A stretch of 64,000 nt of DNA from positions 3,844,001 through 3,908,000 of the forward strand of contig JAGTJL010000001.1 of NCBI GenBank assembly GCA_020746875.1. Reading direction: 5' to 3'. Source of the DNA: Rhexocercosporidium sp. MPI-PUGE-AT-0058 (taxonomy: Eukaryota > Ascomycota > Leotiomycetes > Helotiales). The position numbers were made by a program, and so were the translations under genes. This document shows, piece after piece, positions 31,802-42,506 of the stretch; the stretch's first letter is position 1, and every line of letters starts with the position of its first letter. Under the pieces are notes generated by a model that did no database searches, was not told the origin of the DNA, and saw only the letters and a list, made by a program, of their open reading frames with translations.

Positions 31802-34562
31802 TTGCTCATTGGCGAGCAAGTTGTGCAAGGAATAGGAAAGTGGGATTGTAGGAAGATAGCACCGATGTTACTGTGCTATCTGAACTGTGCATCCGATGCA
31901 ACGATGTCTAGCAGAATATGCCATCTTGGGACCAGACATCCGACGGCATTGACCCAAAACTGCTATGGCAACATCAACAGAGAATTCGAGGTATATTGAG
32001 CTCGATAACAATTTTGGTTAGTCACTTACTCTTTGGGGTGGGCAAGCAGGGGAGCTTCGAAGTGGGCTTGGTAGGGATGTCCAGCCGGAGGGGTTGAATT
32101 CTAGACCTTCCAGGAAATAAAAGCATCCCAACTTACTGAGTTGGGTCAACTTTCATTTGTACTGGAGGCTTCTGCTGATGGCAGATAAACTCAAACGATA
32201 CAGAGAAGCTCTGATAAAGGTTGGAGGTGATGCTTCACCTTTCCAGCCCACTTGCTGACCTAAGCGAGCAGTGAGGAGAACCCCTTGGCATATATCCACC
32301 AACGTATACAGATGAGGAGGCATGCATGCAGACCTCGGAGACGGAGAGCCGAATGAAGAAGGTGCCAAAACACACAGCAGCAAAAGAGAAGGAGCCAAGA
32401 AAATTCCATTCCGATCTCAGAGTGATGTTCTGAATTCGGCACGAACAGACATAGACAATCGTAGGATTTTGAGTTTTTGACGATACACCACTACTCCAGT
32501 AACTAGAGGCTTTAGTGTCTTCATGATAAATCAGATCGCATCAGCATGTTGTAGGTACATGCGAAAACACTCGATGGAACAGAAATCACAGCTCTTCTGT
32601 CAGATGAGGCATTGATATAAGCTTCGAACGCTGCGAATTAAAAGGATTGCATTTCGCTTCATTTTCAATCCCCCAGACGTTGAGCAAATATAAATTAACA
32701 TATTGTTGTCAACTGTCTCTTTCGTCAAATACGGATATTGGACATAGGAATCAACCCGACATGCTTCCATCAGCGACTGATGTCAAAGAGAACGCACTGG
32801 TGAAGGGACCCATCAGGCGAGAATACCTTGATATTTACCAAACCCGTGACTAGTCACCGCCTACATCAGCCTCAACTTCTAGGCTTCTATATCGATAAAC
32901 TTACTGAGAATAATGCCAGCAATTCTCTACTAAGTATCAGCGAAGCGGCCAACATCAGTCAATCGAGTAACGTGTTGAATAAACCACGAGGGGAACATCC
33001 CTCGAGGTTCGGGAGACGATCATAAGGACGACGAAGATGATACTGAGTATTTGAGCCTTCGTGCTTGACCGTTGGCCAGATGTATGGACGCAGCAAGATC
33101 TAAAGATGCCTTGAAAAGATCTGGATACTCTGGATCTGTAGTGAAGTTCGTTAAAGGTGCTTGGGCATGCTTATGTTCGAGCAGACTTGCCAAAACATTT
33201 ACCGTACACGGAAGCTTTCGCAAACTACTGACTTTGGAACACAACACCAAAGTTCTTGTATCGATATCAGACCCAAGATTTCACTCCCAGGACCTCATGC
33301 CAATGGCTCTATGTAAATTTTGCAGCACAAGACAAAAGCTACTATTTGCTAGCTTGCCGGTGTGACCAGCTATGAATTGGCGAAGTTGTTGGGGTGACAC
33401 ACCTTTATCGAGGAAAGACGATCACTGAACGTGGCCGGGCTGATATGCAGTTGCAGCATTTCAATTCTGTGGCGGAAGTAAATTTGTGGGGTATAGGACT
33501 TACTCGTCCCCTTTCTCTCTGCAAGATTTCATGCAGTCGAACGATGCTATGCAAGATCTTACTCTGCAGGAAGAGTCCATTCTTAAGATCTCGAATTTGA
33601 TCTTGCGGACACTAACTATCATGTCCATTTTCTTCCATCTGAGTTTCGATGTATTGAATTTGCAGTGATGAGCGTTTAGGCACGCTGCAAAAGAGTCATT
33701 TTGGTTTGAATAATGTTTGTCTATCTTCTGCGTTGTCCGATGTAGCCCTATTCTTCGAAGAGTCTCGCTTACGAGTCAGCTTTGTAGCTTTCTAAATACG
33801 AATTTCCTATTAGGGAATTAGCTTGCCTCTTGCCGAATCTCCACTTAAGGAAAAGTTAACAATCCTCTATACGAATTTCCAGTTAAGGAAGCGATCGAAG
33901 ATCATCAGCGAACAGACCGTACACAGATTCACGGCTCCCACGACAAATTCTCTAGTCGAGTTCAGGTTCGCCCCCGTTGACGTTGATGAAGGGAGAGGGA
34001 CAGTAGGGGCTACGAGAATTCAAACCCCTGTCCTTTTGCACACACTCTCATCACTTACGGGCCTACTACTGTTGTCTAGCTGGAGGTAAATACCCGTCCT
34101 GGCCTAATAGAGGCAATTTAGAGCGGGGTCGCACCTACAGTACTAGAATTAGTAGCGAATTTTCCACACCCAAATGAACCCGACGACGAGTTCCGAGCTG
34201 AACGGGGAAAGATGGCCGCGGTACTCGCTGTCTCCGTGGGATTGGTTTTTTCACAGTAGAGTTTGCAAGGGGTTTTCGCTCGGATATGGCCCTGTAAATG
34301 TATCTTCCGTCCCATGATGGAAGTGTATACTTGATTCCATCCCATCAGCCTCGAGGAAAGTCAAGAGCCGAAGTAGCTCCCCCCTAGGCTTCGGTTCGAC
34401 CTAGACATTCTAGTCAACAACCACACCAACCCACTGCAGCCCCTACACATCCATGGTTGAAAAGTGGACGAAACGATTAGCTTATTTAAGAGGTGGGGGA
34501 AAGAGACTTACACTCGGTTACATCAGCAGGCGTAATGATCGGGGTTGCCATTGAGGTTTACA
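31802..34562. other. Gene-free stretch, 2.8 kb
   Basis: No gene can be supported. A minus-strand open stretch near 33020-33250 (PLTNFTTDPEYPDLFKASLDLA) reads somewhat like protein but is surrounded by stops; it may be a relic. Around 33797-33890 related short motifs recur (tacgaatttcc twice; ttaaggaa/ttagggaa three times), which may be the remains of a small repeat. Confidence 0.4.
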
Positions 34563-34568
34563 TATAAA
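34563..34568 (+). promoter_or_regulatory. TATA box of the alpha/beta hydrolase gene
   Basis: TATAAA within catataaacc, 106 bases before the ATG at 34674. Distance and sequence are typical for a fungal TATA-type promoter. Confidence 0.5.
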
Positions 34569-34673
34569 CCTTGGCTTTCCCGTCCTTCTCAAGTCCATCT
34601 TACATTGATACAGTACCATTTAATTAGCTGAGAAGTCGCCAACTCAAACACGACCCAAGAATCACAGATCATC

Positions 34674-35496
34674 ATGTCTTCGTCTAAACCAACCATCGTC
34701 ATCGCACCCGGCGCATGGCAGCTCCCAGTTGGCTTCTCAGGCTTCGTGTCGCTGCTGCGAGGTGCTGGGTACGCTACAGAACTCGTCGGTTACCCATCCG
34801 TCGGTGGCACGGGATCTCCTCTCCCAGGTCTTGCCGAGGATGTAGCAGCTACACGAGCAGCTTTGAAGAAGGTGCTTGATGAAGGAAAGCAGGCATTGCT
34901 GCTATGTCACTCATACGGTGGTGTGGTTGGTAGCTGTGCTGTTGAAGGATACAGCTCGATAAAGCGAGAGAAAGAGGGCAAAAAAGGAGGTGTGAAGCTG
35001 GTGGTCTACATGAGTGCGTTCATGATTCCCAAGGGAAAGAGTTTGTTGGATATGCTCGGTGGACAGCCATTACCATGGATGGATGTGCAAGTACGTACAA
35101 ATCAACACACTTCGAAGTATTCTGAAGACACGTATGTATTGATAACTGGTGCAATAGGGAGAGAAGACCGTAGGCGTCAAATCCATGATGAAAGAAGTAG
35201 CTTTCAACGACATGTCCGATGAAAAGGCAGCTATCTATATGGAACAGATGTCGCACTCCTCAACCAGCGTCTTTGCTACTCCATCCACGTTTGAGCCATG
35301 GGCCAATGACGTCGATTGCGCATATATCTTCTGCACAGAGGACAATGCTCTGCCTTTACCCATTCAGCAGCAAATGGCTCAACAACTGGGACCCGAGCCT
35401 GTGACGTGGAGTTTGAAGGCTGGCCATTGCCCCTTTATGAGCATTCCTGATCAACTTTTGGAGGTGGTGAAGAAGGCGGCTGATAGGCCGAAGTGA
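34674..35496 (+). CDS. Alpha/beta hydrolase (AB hydrolase-1 type)
   Basis: Exons 34674-35090 and 35158-35496 (CAA|GTACGT ... AATAG), 251 aa. The fold is clear: IVIAPGAWQLPVGFSGF (strand and oxyanion loop), LLLCHSYGGVVG with the nucleophile Ser in an H-S-Y-G-G elbow, and LKAGHCPFMSIPDQLLEVV with the catalytic His near the end. The acid is probably the Asp in the ICTED-like loop (about residues 200-204). Such small cytosolic members include esterases of plant-hormone type and many of unknown substrate. No signal peptide. It stands alone with a TATA box, so it may be an inducible gene. Substrate cannot be predicted. Confidence 0.88.
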
Positions 35497-36201
35497 GGGA
35501 GCATTTGAGATTATATTTTGAGAAATGTGGTGAAGGATTGCAGGGTACGAAAGAACAAAATAATATTTAGTAGGACATTCCACGTGTTGAATTTGACATT
35601 TGGTCTTACCTTATCAAAGGTATCAGGACCATCAGCACGTTTTGTGACTCCATCAGAAATCACAAATCAGTCCACTTTGTCCATTCCCATTTTGTGTACA
35701 ACCCTCGCCAAGTAGACATACCTCATGTTTGCCTTCCCTACTTGCTCGTGTTCTCTACGTCGAACTCACACCCGATTACACGTTCCACCCACGTCAACTT
35801 TCTTTGTTGTCATCTAGACACCCACACAAATTCAAAGTGTTCACCGAGATATTTGTGTGCCCCGAAAGCCTCGTATTGACAAGCAGAGCACGAGGCTCAG
35901 TAGCCGGCTCTTTCGGCCCTTCCATCATGCAGCTTGCCGCACCAGTTGAGCACGCAGAACAGGTAGAAATTATCAACTGACATGTTTGTTTGTAAATTCA
36001 GGCAAAAAGAGAGTCTGTCGTGTGGAACAGGAATATGGGCGCCTGCCGGCGCTTGACAATTGGATTTTCATAGGTAGTAGGGGATCCCCTCTTGTTCCTT
36101 GCCCCTTCCTCCTTCCTAATGTCTTTACTATACCAACCGGAAAGACATCTACAAGTCAAAGCAAACTGTCAAGAAGGGAAGGCACATCTGAGGATGTTAA
36201 T
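35497..36201. other. Intergenic / leader of the next gene
   Basis: 705 bp. From 35986 the frame of the next gene is open without an ATG, and an ATG at 35982 in another frame could splice in (ATGTTT|GTTTGT ... TTCAG). The leader is therefore uncertain. Nothing else is seen. Confidence 0.4.
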
Positions 36202-38343
36202 ATGTCATCCTCTAAAACTAGTCAGAAACGATCCTCTGCGGTCTCTTCATGCTCATCGTCTTCATCACAATTACCAACGCAACACTTCTTCTCAGCTTCA
36301 TTCTCATCGTCCTCAGCACCTATCACCGAGGTTCACAGCACATCTGTCCCACTCAAACAACACCGACAAAAACGCAGCAAAGATGAAGGCCGCTGGTTTC
36401 CAACTCCAAGACCGAGGTATAACTCCGATGGGAAGAAGATGAATCAAGGGAGCAGCTATCCGTATCCGAGTGGTGGAAATAGGTTACCTTTTGCTAAGAG
36501 GAAGGAAGAAGGCGAAAGGGTATGGGTTAGGGGAGGAAAGGAAGAAGTTGATTTTATGTGGGCTTGCGAAAAGGATCGTGAGAGGCACGATAGGGTTGGG
36601 GGAGATACACCAACAGAAACAGAGACGAAGAAGGGGAAAGACAAAGTCAAAGGGAAAGATAAGGCGGTGGAGAGAAGAGTACCGGACGGTACCAGAGCAG
36701 AAGATTACGATACGACATTGTTAAGGTCGCAAGCTGGAAGGATGCAATTGAGTAGAAAGACACCCTCACCCCTGTGTCGGCCAGTAGCTTGGGCAACCGC
36801 CTCACCACCGAGCAGCCGCTCGAAGCGAAGGACTGGTGCTGAACTTCCTAAAGAAAGTCGGACTACAACAAGAAGAGACTGCTCCCCAGAAAGAAAACAC
36901 CTTGGGGAAAACAACGGGTTTCATCAACCTCAACGAATGAGCTTCAGCCAAGAACCCTTCGAAGACCAAGATCAACAACCTGAGGACAACGAACCAGAAA
37001 TTAAATATACCCAACTAGACGGACACCCTGAAGCCAGACCTCCCTTTTTTACAGAGTCGTCCTACGCGGTGGGTCCATATACCTCTCGACCAGCATGGTT
37101 CATGCCACATGAACTTGGAGACCCTTTTGTAGGAATAGGACGGTACTCAGACAACTTCGAGGCCCGATATAATTCCTTCAGCTTCGGGATCCACCCTCAC
37201 CCCTATTCCAAGAGTCTCTTTTCCAGCTTGGAGATGAATGAGAACATGCCATTCGCTGATTGTCGAGTTATCAACGACCTAGAAACCTTGTTTTATTCAT
37301 CAAGAACGTATTATCCTTGGTCTGGATACGACGCTGGACCTAGAGGAGAGCTTCCTGCTGCTCTCAACGAATATCAAAGTTTTGTTGCGGAACTGAAACG
37401 AACCGTCCTCCCGATCCCTCGAAGCTCATCCCCAAGCGTCGGAGCTAACGAGCAGCTCATGAACGACCTCCGCGCAGAGCACTCGCGATTCATGTGCGAG
37501 CTCTCAGTGCTACGTGAATTGAAAGGCCCGCTGTTGCGTTTGGTAGAAGCCACAAGGTTGGAATACTGGGATGGGCCGGATGAGTTGAGAGTCTTGGCTG
37601 TAGAGGAAAATGACCGTTTGAAGGTTTATAGAAGGATGTTGCTGCAGTGGCTTAGAGAAGTTGAGGACGAGATGAATGAGGGATTAGACATGTATCAGCT
37701 ATCCTTGGAGGAAGATGACGAGCAGTATCGTCCTCAGGAGTCCAGCGAAAAGCAGTGTCACTGGCATCATCGCTTGCACTGCGATCAGGACCTATCGCAA
37801 TCCCAGTTTGCGCGGCATATGGAAACAGAAGAAGAGAAGAAGGTTGTAAGGGAAGCCAAAGCTCAACTGCAGGAGTATAATAGACGCTGGGCCGAGATCC
37901 TGTCTCGTCCACCAAGCACTTCGCACTGCACCTCCACGGCACTGGCCCAACCGATCAGCATCCCCTATCCATATATATCGAAATCCTCGCCCAGCCCAGA
38001 GATACCCGAAACGACATCAATTTCCCAAGCCTGGGCATCACACACATTCTTCCGCCATGCGTTCAATCTCAGTCCGTACCTAGAACCGCCACCAGCAAAC
38101 CTCCCACTCTCGCCTCCCCAATTCGCATTCTCCACATCCGGGTCTCCAGAGCGCCAGATGAGAGACCTGATGGGATTAAGAAATCAGTTGAAGATGGAGA
38201 AAGTGAGATGGCATGAGGATCGGCTGAAAGCTGTATTTGGGGCTGAGGCTGCGAGGGAGGAGAGGGCGAAGGGGGTTTGGGGGGTGGTGATTGATTTGAA
38301 GAGGGGCGTTGATGAGGCGCTGGAGTTGCTGGAGAGTGGTTGA
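36202..38343 (+). CDS. Large unknown protein, Ser-rich N-terminus, helical C-terminus
   Basis: One open frame; 713 aa from the ATG at 36202, which starts MSSSKTSQKRSS. Not recognised. The first 330 residues are low complexity (Ser runs, then Lys/Glu/Arg-rich with KGKDKVKGKDK). A middle block (about 360-440) is Tyr/Pro/Phe-rich and looks folded (YTSRPAWFMPHELGDPF, FSFGIHPHPYSKSLFSSLE). From about 470 the protein is helical with probable coiled coils (ELSVLRELKGPLLRLVEATR, VYRRMLLQWLREVEDEMNE; last, LMGLRNQLKMEKVRWHEDRL). No membrane segment. The coding nature is supported by length and composition; a spliced upstream exon is possible. Confidence 0.7.
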   Translation: MSSSKTSQKRSSAVSSCSSSSSQLPTQHFFSASFSSSSAPITEVHSTSVPLKQHRQKRSKDEGRWFPTPRPRYNSDGKKMNQGSSYPYPSGGNRLPFAKRKEEGERVWVRGGKEEVDFMWACEKDRERHDRVGGDTPTETETKKGKDKVKGKDKAVERRVPDGTRAEDYDTTLLRSQAGRMQLSRKTPSPLCRPVAWATASPPSSRSKRRTGAELPKESRTTTRRDCSPERKHLGENNGFHQPQRMSFSQEPFEDQDQQPEDNEPEIKYTQLDGHPEARPPFFTESSYAVGPYTSRPAWFMPHELGDPFVGIGRYSDNFEARYNSFSFGIHPHPYSKSLFSSLEMNENMPFADCRVINDLETLFYSSRTYYPWSGYDAGPRGELPAALNEYQSFVAELKRTVLPIPRSSSPSVGANEQLMNDLRAEHSRFMCELSVLRELKGPLLRLVEATRLEYWDGPDELRVLAVEENDRLKVYRRMLLQWLREVEDEMNEGLDMYQLSLEEDDEQYRPQESSEKQCHWHHRLHCDQDLSQSQFARHMETEEEKKVVREAKAQLQEYNRRWAEILSRPPSTSHCTSTALAQPISIPYPYISKSSPSPEIPETTSISQAWASHTFFRHAFNLSPYLEPPPANLPLSPPQFAFSTSGSPERQMRDLMGLRNQLKMEKVRWHEDRLKAVFGAEAAREERAKGVWGVVIDLKRGVDEALELLESG

Positions 38344-39146
38344 AAGATCTCTAACGCCTTCTGTGTTCTTTTGGATCGCTGGGTTGGGTACATCAATTTG
38401 ACAACACAACACGATGACAGAATCCCGAGCGCAAATTTTCCCAGCAGTCAGGTGTCACACCCACTTGGGGCAACATATCAACGCTTTTCGGCCGGTGATA
38501 GTGTTTTATTGAAAACAGTTTCCTGACTATCACCACGCCCTCACCATACCACCATCGAAGCGGGCCACAGAGAGAAGAGACTGAAATTCTTCATGATGCT
38601 AGATGATACCCATCCTAGATAATGCATGCAATCATTTCCCCCAGAATATGCAATCCCATCCCACCCCATCCAATCTCATCCAGAACCGGTCCAGACAGAT
38701 AGACAGACAGATCAATGCCTTCATAATCCATGATCATAAAGGGGCCTAGGAGCCCCCATTAATACATCTCCCCAGCGCCATCGCTACCCCATCTTACTCC
38801 CATTAACCCGACGGCAGTCAGACGATCCAACTCATTCCAAGCCAATACAAGCGAACCTCCACTCTCGCCCTCCTATCCAAGGAAGTAAGGAATGACTGTT
38901 GGTTGATGTGTAGATGAATAGTGTCCCTCGTACTTTATGCAGAAAATTTGTATGCAGCCTTTCGCAAATCCCATGTTTGTTTCGATCGATGTACAAGAAA
39001 ATGATTAATGCCTCCGACCTGCCTTTCTTACCCTGCCTTGCCTCTCCCAGAGGATGATAGTGATGACCGTTGAGGAAAACGTGAGTCGTTGAGTCCGACA
39101 AGGAAGTGGACCATTTTTGGAGAATTCATAAGTCTGATCTGATCGA
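38344..39146. other. Convergent intergenic region with short repeats
   Basis: About 800 bp between two genes that end toward each other. A cagacagatagacagacagat tract lies near 38693-38713 and catccca/atccaat repeats near 38650-38680. No gene is supported. Confidence 0.5.
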
Positions 39147-41247
39147 TTACTGTACTCGCTTGCGCTTCCGATCTTCTTCTCTCATTTCTTCTTCGTGCTC
39201 TTCTTCTCGCTCGGCTGTCTCTGCTGGATTAAGAATATGGGCCATGCTACCTCTTCTGGTAGGCGGGCCGGAATTATTGCTGAAGAGACTGGTTGGGCCT
39301 TTGTCTCGGGAACTTCCCCATGACCAGCTGTTCAGATGGTCGGAGGGGTTGCCATTGGAGAAGGGTGGTGTAGCAGGACGAGAGCCCTCAGTACGACCTT
39401 GAGACGAAGCCGTCGTAAGCGAGTATGAACTGAAGCTATCTCGAATGTGTTGCTCTTCTGACATTTGTGTAGGACCTCGCTTGGGCGACGATGGCCACTG
39501 AGCCGATGACTGACCCGAGGCAAAAGGAGATTGGTTTGCTTGCCAGCCTTGGACGTTGCGGATATCGGCTGAAGTATGTCGCCGAGGAAGATTTGTTGGT
39601 GGGGATGCCACAGTTGCTAGAGGGTGCGGTGGTGGGGGAGGTGGTGGAACTTGAGATCGTAATGAGCTTGGCGACGATTGGGATGTGTTGGCCCCGATCG
39701 AGCCGTATCTTCGGGGTGTAATAGAAAGATGGGATGGAACTGGCGGCCGATAGAAGTTCTGGCGAGGAGGTACGCCGCCCATGGCAGGTGCTCGTCGGGG
39801 GTCGTCTTGGGGCATCTGTCGAGGCGAGACAGGGGCATTGTCAAGCGAAAGATTGGAGAAGTAGGGCCGACTGCCCGAAAATGGGGGCTCAAGTGGCTCA
39901 TCCAAGGACCGAATGACTTCGATTTGTCTCTGTATTTCGCCTTGCATGTTGACGACTGCATTGAAGTTAGTAAGCGAGGATAAAAGGATCTGACTGTGCT
40001 TACCATCCCGATGCAAAGGCGACTCCGGATTCGGCGCAATGGAGAGAATAGCTCTTGACATGTCATGGTTGATCTAGGACCATTAGTATCATCCAACAAA
40101 AAGCCACGGTATTTTGTTGCACAGTAGCCACTGTTCTGCTGGTAGGCTTACCTGTAGAGACCGAGACAAAGCTTCCATAACAACCTGATTTCTTGTGTGG
40201 ATGAACTGTGAATTATCTTCGCTCCTCTGTAGCCTGGCATGCATCTCTGATTGTGACGTTAGAATCTCTCGGGCTCAAAGATCAAAGAGCCAGTCAATAT
40301 GATCCTAAATCCCAGATCACGGAGACTTTTGTATTAAAATAAAAAAAATCGTACCATATAGTGTGTGCTCGAGATTTGTCAAGCGCGTTTCGGCGGACTC
40401 TTGCATAGCAGGATGTATCGGCTCAGCTGGAGTACCTGGTTGAGAAAGTGTCGGCTTGGGAGTAGAGTAGGAGTCTCTATGCACTAAAGCATGCCTCGAT
40501 GCGCGACGCTTAATCTCGCGAAGTCCAACAAGGTCGCCTCTTTTAAAACTTCCATTTCCATGTTTGAACTCCCAGAGGGGGCTATCTGGCGAACCCGTGT
40601 GGAATACGTCGCTGACTGGAAATACGTCAGTGGCAGAACTCTAATTAGATATATATATAGCCACCGACCTTTGTGAAAACCGTACATATTCAATTGTCGT
40701 ACGAATGACGAAATGTTCGTGTGTTTGAAATACTGACTTGAAGGATGTGAGCTAGCTTCTGTATGAATAGTATTGAGAAGACTTACGAAAGGACTTTTGA
40801 GAAGTCATTGGAGGGGGACATTACGAAACTCTCTGCCGAGTTCGACCATGATATTAGATGCTGTATGCTTTGGTCTTCCAACATGCTATCAATCTATCAG
40901 TGACGGCTCCCAGTGTATACTCCAGGAAGAACAAACCCGTAAAGCTTATGCACGAAAGCCGTATTGACTACTTTTGGGCCACCTGCCGCAGCTGCCGCCG
41001 CCGCAGCATTTGGTCCTGCCAGACTGCCAGTAAGGGGTTGGTCCTCCATCATATGGTCTTGCACGCCATTAGCTTCCATATCTGGGCTCGTTCGACTCGG
41101 GGGTCCCATCATGGCTGAGGCGCCCTGGGGGGAGGGGGCAGATGTGATCAGAGTCGGGGTCTGAAGGATTGGGACAGTTCGAGTGGTCGTTTGGCTTGGA
41201 TCTGTATCGCTCATGAATGGACTCTGTTGGACGTCATTTGAAGCCAT
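39147..41247 (-). CDS. HSF-type transcription factor, Sfl1-like
   Basis: Minus strand, seven exons: 41247-40937, 40885-40787, 40736-40669, 40615-40355, 40246-40152, 40073-40004, 39955-39147; 570 aa. The spliced product gives an HSF DNA-binding domain from about residue 90 (VVNTAFVHKLYGMLED, HLISWS, SFVMSP) through the recognition helix FVRQLNMYGFHKV to WEFKHGNGSFKRGDL and LREIKRRASRHALVHRD (near 200). A coiled coil follows (ETRLTNLEHTLYEMHARLQ) with the usual HSF-type link to trimerisation. The C-terminal half is disordered (Pro run, Ser/Thr, acidic end EEEHEEEMREEDRKRK). Sfl1-type factors repress or activate flocculation, filamentation and stress genes. An Ala run and a Met/Gln/Asp-rich tract precede the domain. 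The start is the first ATG in frame; a GTG-started extension was rejected. Confidence 0.9.
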
Positions 41248-42185
41248 TCTCGGGTCACCTATGCTTGGGTTGTTAGCTCTGGCGCAAGTGTCATAGCTGG
41301 CACAATCGCAAACACGGCGACAGGGAGATGTGGGAGGAATGGAGGGAGGCACACCTCATTGCATCGACAGTCGCAAGCACAGTAATGAATGAGCACTTTG
41401 ATGATGATGATGTGGAGGAGGAGGAGGAGGAGGAAGCTTTCTTTGTCGCAAGCTCTTGCTCTTGCTCATGCAGGTATCCGCGACAGGGTCCTCAAGCCGT
41501 CCTCAGCCTTGCTCGAAGTGATGGATGGATGGTTAGACTAGCCAGATGAAAGAGGGCTAATGCGATGCGATGCGATTGCGATTGATTGCGATTGCGGTTT
41601 GCAGGCTGCTTGTTGCGCAACACAGTCGGGGTTGTTGGTAAGGAGGGTGATGGGTGGGAGGTGGAGAGATGGGGGGAAGGGTAAGTTGAAGATGAAGCTG
41701 TGGAGTGCAGCAATAATAAAGCGTCTGTGCTAGAAGTAGCAGGTGGAGTAGTAGTAGTAAGGCGGTAGGCGGTAGGTGGTAGGGAGTACTGACTGTCCTG
41801 TAGGGAGGTAAATGGCAGGACTTCCCTGGGGCTCCCCTGGGCTCACTCTCTTGCTGGTAGTGAGTGGGTGGTGAGTGGGTGGTGAGTGTACCCTAGGCCT
41901 GGTGGGTGCGGAGTGCCGCTGGGATGTTGGTGCCCTTACGTTACTTATTAAATGGAAGGACTTGACTACCGAGTCACGACTCTCCTGTCCGGTCCTATAC
42001 TGTCCAATACCGACGAGGAAAAGGGGTAGGAGTAGGGTAGGGTAGGGTAGGGCATGGCATGGCATGGCAGGGCAGGCAACACCACAACCACAAGGAGGCG
42101 ATGTTGATACGTGGTGGTAGGTACAGTACAGACCACATACAGATCATATACGATTAACTTTTTCGTGGACTACCTAGTACCTATT

Positions 42186-42232
42186 GCTGCTTGCCTGCTT
42201 GCTTGCCTGCCCTGCCTGCCTGCCTGCCTTGG
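42186..42232. repeat. (TGCC)n-type tetranucleotide tract
   Basis: Repeated gcttgcctgcctgc units, ending tgcctgcctgcctgcctt. Visible directly. Confidence 0.85.
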
Positions 42233-42387
42233 GTTCCGTGATGCAATGTGATTTGATATCGTGTGAACACCAATCGTCCCAGTGGCAACGGAGTGCAAAG
42301 CTGCCATAGGATATGTTTGTACGAACAGAGAGACTGACTTACTCTCTACGTAGGTAGGAACAGGCGTATGTTGACCCCTCGTTTTCT

Positions 42388-42438
42388 TCTCCTCTCCTCT
42401 CCTCTCCTCTCCTCTCCTCTCCTCTCGTCTTCTCCTCT
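42388..42438. repeat. (TCTCC)n pentanucleotide microsatellite
   Basis: About eight tctcc units in a row within a longer pure pyrimidine stretch. Visible directly. Confidence 0.9.
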
Positions 42439-42483
42439 CCCCAAAGTACCTACTTGACATGCACGGAACAAGTACCCCTGATC

Positions 42484-42506
42484 CAGTCAGTCAGTCAGTC
42501 AGTCAA
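42484..42506. repeat. (CAGT)n tract
   Basis: Five consecutive cagt units followed by caag. Visible directly. Confidence 0.85.

Noticed and set aside
33020..33250. Minus-strand open stretch reading somewhat like protein
   Set aside because: Short, bounded by stops, no supporting splice sites and no family likeness; at most a relic.
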